Of a stretch of DNA of 64,000 nt, positions 55,250 to 64,000 are shown piece after piece. The DNA is from Dromaius novaehollandiae. Lineage: Eukaryota > Chordata > Aves > Casuariiformes > Dromaiidae. Location of the stretch: positions 14,500,469-14,564,468 of the forward strand of contig NC_088112.1 in NCBI RefSeq assembly GCF_036370855.1, read 5' to 3'. The position numbers and the translations under genes were made by a program. Below the pieces are notes generated by a model. It searched no databases. It was not told the origin of the DNA and saw nothing but the letters and a program-made list of their open reading frames with translations. Position 1 is the stretch's first letter. Every line of letters starts with the position of its first letter.

Positions 55250-56060
55250 CCCGCTCGTCCCTGGCCGCGGCTCGCAGAGGCCTCTCCCAAACGGCGAGGG
55301 CCGGGGAGCAGCGGGCGCCCGGGGCAGGACCGCGGCTGCAGCGGGCGCTCGGCGCTGCACGCAGCCGCCGCGGCCCCTTGCCGGCGTCGCGGGCCGGGCC
55401 GGGCCGGGCCGGGCCGCCCCCTCCGGCGCCCGCTCCGCCCCGCCCCGCCGCGGGGCCGCCCGCCCCCGCGCCGCGATTTGCCGGTGCCGGCTCCGCCCGC
55501 TCCCCGCGCGGCCGCGGCCGAGGGGCGCGTTCAAACGCGGCGAGGGAAGGAGCGGAGCGGGAGCGCAGCGCCGCCGGCATGGTGAGTGCGGCCCGCCCGG
55601 CCCGGCCCGGCGAGCTCCGGTGCGGCGCGATGCGCCCGGCCCGGCCCGGCCGCCCCAACGGGCCCGGCCGCCGCGCTTTGTCCTCGGCCGCGCCGCGGCG
55701 GCCCCGGGGGGCGCTCGGGGGCGGTGCCGGGCCCTGCCGCGGGGCGCTGCCCGGGGGTGCCGCCTCGGCCCCCGCCTCGGAAAAGGCGCCGCCGGCTCGG
55801 GGCGGCGGTCGCGGGGCGCTGGGGGGGCCCAGAGCATCCTGCCGCCGGGGAGGCCCTGCGCTGCGCCCCGCTGCCGCCGGTGGCTGCTGCCGCCTCGGCG
55901 CCTGGCTGGGCAGGTCCCGCCGGCCGGAGCCTGCCGGTGCGCCCCTCCGCCCCGGGGGGGCAGGGAGGGGTTGTGCCCCGTGTCCTGCGGCGGCCCGGCC
56001 CGGCCCGGCCCGGCCCGGCTGCGGCCCCGAGAAGAAGCCGGGCTGGCCGGACCGGTGTTT
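55250..56060 (+). promoter_or_regulatory. CpG island, promoter and first exon of N4BP3
   Basis: Extremely CpG-dense. It contains GGGCC/CCCGG pentamer runs near 55393-55417 and 55996-56020. The first exon probably ends at 55581, where GGCATG meets an excellent donor (GTGAGT, 55582 onwards). The matching acceptor is TTCGGCAG at 57503. Overlapping open frames of more than 300 codons are compositional artefacts. Confidence 0.65.
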
Positions 56061-57527
56061 GCCGCCGGCGGAGACACCCTTCCTCCTGCTGGCGGGGCGT
56101 CTCTGGGCTCCCCCGCGCTCCCCGAGCCTCCCACAGCCTGACCTATTTCCCTGGGGCCTGGCCGAGCCGGTCGCAGTGGCTTTGGTGTTGTCAGCCGGCC
56201 TGTTTGGGTCACCCCATCCCTGCGCCGCAGCACCCGGCGGCACCGCCAGCCGCCCGGACCACCTGCCGGGGCCTCCTCCCGCCGTGGGGTGCTGCCGATG
56301 GCTCCCGGAGCAGGTGCCGGGTGCCCTGGGAGCGGGATGACAGTGCAGGCCAGGAGCTGTCAGACAGGTTTGTGCGTGGCAGCAATTAAAAGCGAGTTGT
56401 TTGTTTATCCAGCGTGTGGTGCTGAGAACCAGGGCAGCTTCCTGGGTGTAACCCTGGGGCTGGGAGCCCGCGCCGAGGCTCCCTGGAGGGCCGGGACCTG
56501 CAGGGAGGCTCTGCCCGGCTCCCGCGCTGCAGCCGGGCTGGTGCTGCCTCCCGCAGTGTCTTCTCGCTTGGATGCCCTGGCCTCCTCACCCAGGACTCCC
56601 AGGCTCCTCCTAACGTCAGGCAAAACCTGCAGGAAGGGCTTTGTCCAGCATCCGACGGGCGCCGTGGGGGGACGGGAGCGGGGAGGGCTACTTGGGGTCT
56701 GCTGCGGGCCTGGCGCCAGCAGGGAGACGCGGCTCCGTGGCCAGGTGGAGCAGGGAGGCCAAAGGCTCCCCCCCAGCCTTCCTCCCCTGCGGCCGTGCAT
56801 GCCGGGCTGGCCACCTGCGCAGGAAGCTGCATTGTCCTGCCCCACATCCGTCCCCTTCCCACCTCCGGCCTGGGGCCGCGCTCCCCGGTGCCGCGTCCGG
56901 CCAGCTGGCCCCGCTGGGGAGGTGGTGCTCCCGGGGCAGCGGGTGCCTGGTGTCGCCTGGGGCCGGCCCACCACTGGGCTGGAGTGGTCCCACGGGGTGG
57001 GGGGAAGGTCCTGGGGCAGCCGGGGGGCTCCAGGGACCGCGGCAGGCTGAGGAGGTGGCATCGGATAAGCCACGAGGGGGGTTTCCTGGAGCAGGGTCCT
57101 GGCTGGGAGGCTCGGCCGGGGCAGGTGCTGCCGGCTCCCGAACCCGCCCGCCTGGCCAGGTGGCAGGTGCCTGTTTTGGTGGCCGCTGCGGGCGGGAGGT
57201 GGAGCGGGATGTGGGAGGGAGCCGCTCTGGAGCGCTTCCCGCCCCATGGCCGCCCCTCGCTGGGGCCCCGCCCGCTCCTCTGCCTGGCGGCGTGCGGCAC
57301 CTGAGGGGTCCGGGGGAGCTGGCCGGGACCCAGGGCACCCGGAGGGACCTTCCCAGCGCTCAGGGTTGGTCTCTGAGCCCTAGGAGGTGCCGAGCGTCCC
57401 CAGCCAGCATCCCTGAGCCCCCCAGCGCAGCGGGGCATCCCCAGGGCTGGGCCGTGGCAGCGGGGCAGGCCCGGCTTTGCTGACTTTGTCTCTCCTTCGG
57501 CAGTGCTGGTACCAGGCTTTTCTCTAA
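55579..57527 (+). other. Upstream ORF of N4BP3 split by intron 1
   Basis: The last three bases of the inferred first exon are ATG (55579-55581). Spliced to exon 2 at 57504, they open the eight-codon frame MCWYQAFL and a TAA at 57525-57527, seven bases before the main start at 57534. The uORF start has G at -3. The main start has T at -3 but G at +4. The uORF depends on the inferred first exon. Confidence 0.5.
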
Positions 57528-57533
57528 TTCTCC

Positions 57534-60199
<2,666 letters not shown>

Positions 60200-61141
60200 G
60201 TGGCAAGATGCCCATGGGACTGTGATGGGGGAAGATCTCTTGCTGCTGCAATGGGATGAGCTCAGGGTCTGCACAAGGACCAGCACTTGGCACTGCCCTG
60301 GGGAGAAGGACTGATTGCGACAAGGGCGCTTTTCCTTGCAGCACTTTGGGCCCATCTGGGGGCATCTCCAGAGCAGGGGATCATTCGTGCCAGGGTGGGG
60401 GGGTCTTGCATGTGCCCTTCGCGCCGACTGCAGGAGCGTTTGCCCTGAGATCCCTTCTGTCATGGGGGCAGAAACCAAGCACCCAGTGAGACATGCCCCG
60501 TTCCTCCTGCTCGGCCTCCCTTCTCTCCTACAACCCATAAATTAACTTCTTGCTAGGATGAGGCTCAAGCCCTGTCCCCGATGCCACCCGGGCTGCACGC
60601 CTGCCCCACTGCCGTGCTGCATGGGGGTTCAGCGGGTGCTCACGGTGGTTGCCCCAGCAGCAGGGCCTGGCAGCGCTGGGGTGCCCTGTTCCTGGGCGGG
60701 TCAGGGTTGCTGCTGCTGGGGACATCAAGGAGGAAAGCCTGGTACTACTGGGAGCGGGGGGGCTACCCCACAGCACCTCTGGGGCTCTTCACAGCACTGG
60801 GGGCATGAGCATAGGGATGCTCTGCAGCAGAGGGGATTCAGGCAGCATCCTGACCCCATGCCCTGGGGCTGGGAGAGGGGCAAGGGTCTTGGGACAGGAG
60901 CTCTGCATCCTGCCACCCAGGGTGACCTTGGGGGAGGAGGAGGAGGATGGGGTGCATGGGGTGGGGGCTGGCATGCTCCCCAAGGCAGGGAGAGCCCGGG
61001 GCATCCCCACTGCTCCCCTCGTGGCTGAGGCGTGGGGCGAGCGTGGCTCAAGCCAGTGCCAGAAGGAGCCCTGCACCCTGCCTGTACCAACGGGGCCAGG
61101 TGACCGCCAGGCCAGACCCAGCTCTCCTCGCCTTTTCCTGC

Positions 61142-61147
61142 AATAAA
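61142..61147 (+). terminator. Poly(A) signal AATAAA of N4BP3
   Basis: About 940 bp after the N4BP3 stop. The intervening 60200-61141 is taken as 3' untranslated region. T-rich GTTTATTTCTTCC follows, a plausible downstream element. Confidence 0.6.
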
Positions 61148-61559
61148 CCTGGAGCTGATTCTTCCAGTCCGCACGTTTATTTCTTCCATGGTGCCTTGGG
61201 CTGCCTCTGGGGGCTGAGTGCTGGGCGGGAAGGGAGGCCGGGGGCTCTCAGCCACGCAGGGAGCTGGGACCCAAGCCCCGTGCACTTGCCCTGCAGCAGT
61301 CGCCCAGCCCAGCAGCACCAGGAGGCGGAGGCAGGGCTGCCAGCAAGCAGCACCTGCCCAGGGAGCCAGAGCGTTGGGGAGGGCTGGGCGCACGGGCCCG
61401 GGGCTGGTGGCCCAACCAGTTTGGGCATTGCAGAGGGCTGAGTCACGGCAGGGCCCGGTCCGGCATGACCAGCTGTGGGGCCCGTGTGGGAAGGGAAGGG
61501 CAGGGGAGCAGGCAGACAGGCTCCCCAGGCACCCCTGCTGCTGGCATGGCCTCAGGCAA

Positions 61560-61895
61560 CATGCCTCTAACCCCTGCCTGGGAATGGTTTAACCCAGTCA
61601 GGCCCCTCCAGGGGACAGTCCTCACTCCCCTATCTCAGCATGGTTTAACCCAATCTGGCTCTTCCACTGACCAGCCCTCCCCATCCCAGAATGGTATAAC
61701 CCACCCAGGCCCCTCCACCAGGGGAAAAGACCTTGTGCTCTCCCCCCATCCGGGAATGGTTTATCCCAGCCCCCGTGCTCTTCTAGCAGCTAACTCCTAC
61801 CCCCGCCTTGGAAATGGTTTAGCCCAATCCCTCCCAGAGTGGTTCCTGCTGGCCACACCTTGTTCCCCCCCCATCCAGGGAATGGTTCCTCCTGG
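61560..61895 (+). repeat. 55-65-bp interspersed tandem repeat with GGTTTAACCC core
   Basis: Six related blocks begin near 61578, 61637, 61688, 61755, 61809 and 61877. Each has GGAATGGTTTAACCCA or a close variant, flanked by C-rich spacer containing GCCCCTCCA or similar. Copies decay towards the right end. The array lies between N4BP3 and the NHP2 3' end. Confidence 0.8.
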
Positions 61896-62106
61896 CCCCG
61901 CCCCCCGCAGCACCCGGGCGGCCCCTGGCGAGGCGACGGCAGCGCTGCCCCAGCACGGCCCCTCCCGAGGGGTCCCGGCCGGGCCGGCCTTGGGGGAGCA
62001 GCAGGGCATGGGCCTGTCCTGGCCACACTCCCTGCTCCCCGCGAGTCTGTTCGCTGCCCCTCACCACAGAGCACAGCGACACACCTCCTACAAACCCCCC
62101 AACACC

Positions 62107-62112
62107 TTTATT
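62107..62112 (-). terminator. Poly(A) signal AATAAA of NHP2
   Basis: TTTATT on the plus strand, about 150 bp past the NHP2 stop codon. Confidence 0.8.
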
Positions 62113-62260
62113 TGCCCCCATGGCACCCCCTGTGCTGCCCTCTCAGCAGTGTGGCTACAACCACCCTGGCTGGTGCCCGGCCCCGCAGATCAGGGCACAG
62201 CCAGGAGCCCGTCGTGGCCACCCTGCATGCCTGCGGGCACTGCCAGTCCTGGCCGGCCCC

Positions 62261-63728
62261 TCACAGCGGAAGGGGAAGGGCCTCCACCTCCTCCAGGCAC
62301 TCGTCGTAGGCCTCCTGGTACTCCTCGTGAGGCTTGATCATGATGACGCAGGTTGGGCGCTTCGAGCCGGCAGCAGCTCCCAGGTCCTGAGGGGACAGAG
62401 GCCGTGGGTGACGCTGCAGGCCACCCTGGACACCCAGCTGGCCTGCTTCTACACCCTGCCTAACACGGGGCAGGCAGCTCTCCCAGCTCCTCGGGTCCAA
62501 GCACTCTTTGCTTGAGCTTGGTATGCAAAGCCTCTCCCAGCTTGTCTTTACCTCCTGGGAGCAGGATACAGGGCTGACGTATATCAGAAACGCCTGGGCA
62601 CCCGGCCTTATACACCTATTCTGTCCACGAGGTGAGCAGGAAGCCAGGCTTTGAAGAGCAGCCTGTACAGGGGGCAATGAGTAAACCCCCCCCAAACATC
62701 AACCCTCCTGCTTTCTAGTCTAAAAAAATGAAGGATGTCTAATAAGCACAACATCTTGGCTATTTCCTCATTCCTTCAGGTCACCAGCTCAGAACTAAGG
62801 GGGGAAATCTCTGCCCCCATGTGCTCCAGCACCAGTGCTGCTACCAGAGCTTCTCTACAAGGTGCAAAGATTCTGCGGTTCCACAATAAAATCATCCTAG
62901 ATCAGAGCTGTGACCCCCTGTTCCTCTTGCCCTGAGAACGGACAAGCACTGGTGCTGGAGTGTTACCAGGGAACTCCTTTACCAAAATGCCGTATTTGTG
63001 CCTGTCTGTGGAAGGCTGCTGCTGCAGCATGGCTGGGGCTGCAGCTTGCTGGCTTGCTCAAGTGCTGGGCAGCCCCATCCCCTTACCGATTTGGAAGGGA
63101 CGTACGCGTAGGGGAGGCTCCTGTCCTCGCACATGATGGGGATGTGGCAGTACACCTCGATCGGCAGCGTATCACCAGCCAGCACCGTGATCCTGCAGGA
63201 GAGAGCCCATGTGAGCTGCCACCACGTCATGCCAGGGCCAGCAGGGCCGGGGGAGCGCTTACCCCTTCTCGCCCTTGTTGATGAACTTCTGCACCTCCTT
63301 CACGCCGCGACGGATCTGCTTGTGCTTGGCCGCTGTGCGAGAGACGTGACCGTGAGCTGGGCTGTGCCACACCGCCCCTGCCCGGCCTCATGGCCCCCAG
63401 CAGCCCCCCCTGGTCCTGGTTCCAGCCTGGCCCCCAGCAACCCCCCCCCCCCGGCTCCCGAGCCCAGTCCCCAGCAGCCCCCCCCGGTTCTGGTCCCGGC
63501 CCCCAGCAGCCCCTCCCACCCCCTGGCTCCCAGTCCCGGCCCCCAGCAGCCCTCCCCCCCCGGCTCCCTGGCCCGACCTTTCTTGATGCACTTGTAGAGC
63601 TTGCGCGTGAGCTTGCGCGAGGCGAGCGGCTGCGCGATGGGGTTCAGGTTGCCCAGCTGCTCCCGGTACGAGCGCTCCGGGGCGGACTCCGCCTCCGCCG
63701 CCGCCTCGGGCTGCTTCTCTCGCGCCAT
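62261..63728 (-). CDS. NHP2: H/ACA ribonucleoprotein subunit NHP2
   Basis: L7Ae-family RNA-binding protein of H/ACA particles (with dyskerin, NOP10 and GAR1), needed for rRNA pseudouridylation and telomerase RNA stability in nucleoli and Cajal bodies. Four exons: 63728-63578, 63332-63263, 63192-63087, 62386-62261. 150 codons plus stop (human 153). A variable acidic head precedes NLNPIAQPLASRKLTRKLYK. Then come IRRGVKEVQKFINKGEKG, VLAGDTLPIEVYCHIPIMCE, LPYAYVPSKSDLGAAAGSK, RPTCVIMIKPHEEYQEAYDE and the C-terminus ALPLPL. The core is nearly identical to human NHP2. SNU13 and L7A, the other family members, do not share the LGAAAGSKRPTCVIM segment. The start sits in a CpG island. Confidence 0.97.
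63385..63560. repeat. C-rich minisatellite in NHP2 intron 1
   Basis: Three to four copies of a roughly 50-bp unit (CCCCCAGCAGCCCCCCC then GGTTCTGGTCCCGG or similar) lie between exons 1 and 2. Poly-C runs of up to 14 interrupt them. Confidence 0.8.
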
Positions 63729-64000
63729 GGCCGCGCCGCACGCACCGCCGCTTCCCCTTCCGGGGCCACGCGCAGCCCGCCCCGCCCCCGGCGGCTCTGC
63801 GCCGGCCAATCGCCAGCGCCCCTGCCGGGCCCGCCCACCCCGCCGGCCAATGGCGAGCGGGCTCCTCTCCCGCCTGGCCGGAGCGCGTTCTGCGGGTGGT
63901 TCCCCGGGGAAGCCCTCCCGGGCGGGGCCGCGCGGCCGGGGCTCCCCAGGGTCCCTCCGCCCGCCGGCACCCCGCCCCGGGGCCCCCTCTCCCCTGGGTC
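63729..64000. promoter_or_regulatory. NHP2 promoter CpG island reaching the window edge
   Basis: GC-rich, TATA-less, with two plus-strand GGCCAAT motifs (about 63804 and 63844) upstream of the leftward NHP2 gene. A divergent rightward gene beyond the edge cannot be excluded. Confidence 0.55.

Overview
The window is vertebrate nuclear DNA, most likely from a bird. Genes are multi-exon with GT-AG introns. They are packed about one per 7-8 kb, introns are short, CpG islands are strong, GC-rich minisatellites are many, and only faint CR1-like and MIR-like repeat remnants can be read. Gene content and order match the mammalian GRK6-SLC34A1-RGS14-LMAN2 block (human 5q35). In chicken this block would be expected on a small chromosome; the species itself is inferred.

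Left part, transcribed leftwards. GRK6 occupies 722-14298 and lacks its last 17 codons, which lie beyond the left edge. An intronless alpha-2-adrenergic-type receptor follows at 18208-19329, probably ADRA2D. Next are SLC34A1 (renal sodium-phosphate cotransporter NaPi-IIa, 20453-25098) and RGS14 (29730-37766). In human the SLC34A1-GRK6 gap holds PFN3 and F12. Neither is readable here, and the receptor sits in that gap.

Right part, mostly transcribed rightwards: an ARL3-like small GTPase (41024-43273), LMAN2/VIP36 (44722-48958), B4GALT7 (50164-52546) and N4BP3 (57534-60199). NHP2 (62261-63728) runs leftwards at the right edge. RGS14 and LMAN2 keep the head-to-head arrangement they have in human, with the ARL3-like gene between them.

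Functionally the left half is unusual. A Gi-type receptor, a kinase that desensitises such receptors (GRK6) and a Gi-directed RGS/GoLoco scaffold (RGS14) lie within about 37 kb. From memory of human gene positions, their relatives cluster too: ADRA2A, GRK5, RGS10, ARL3 and LZTS2 on 10q24-26, and ADRA2C, GRK4 and RGS12 on 4p16. The block therefore looks like the third copy of a genome-duplication paralogon that kept two members (the receptor and the ARL3-like gene) with no human 5q35 counterpart.

Exon borders were set by eye from splice sites, reading phase and remembered human proteins. Individual borders may be off by a base. Summed coding lengths close in frame for every complete multi-exon gene.
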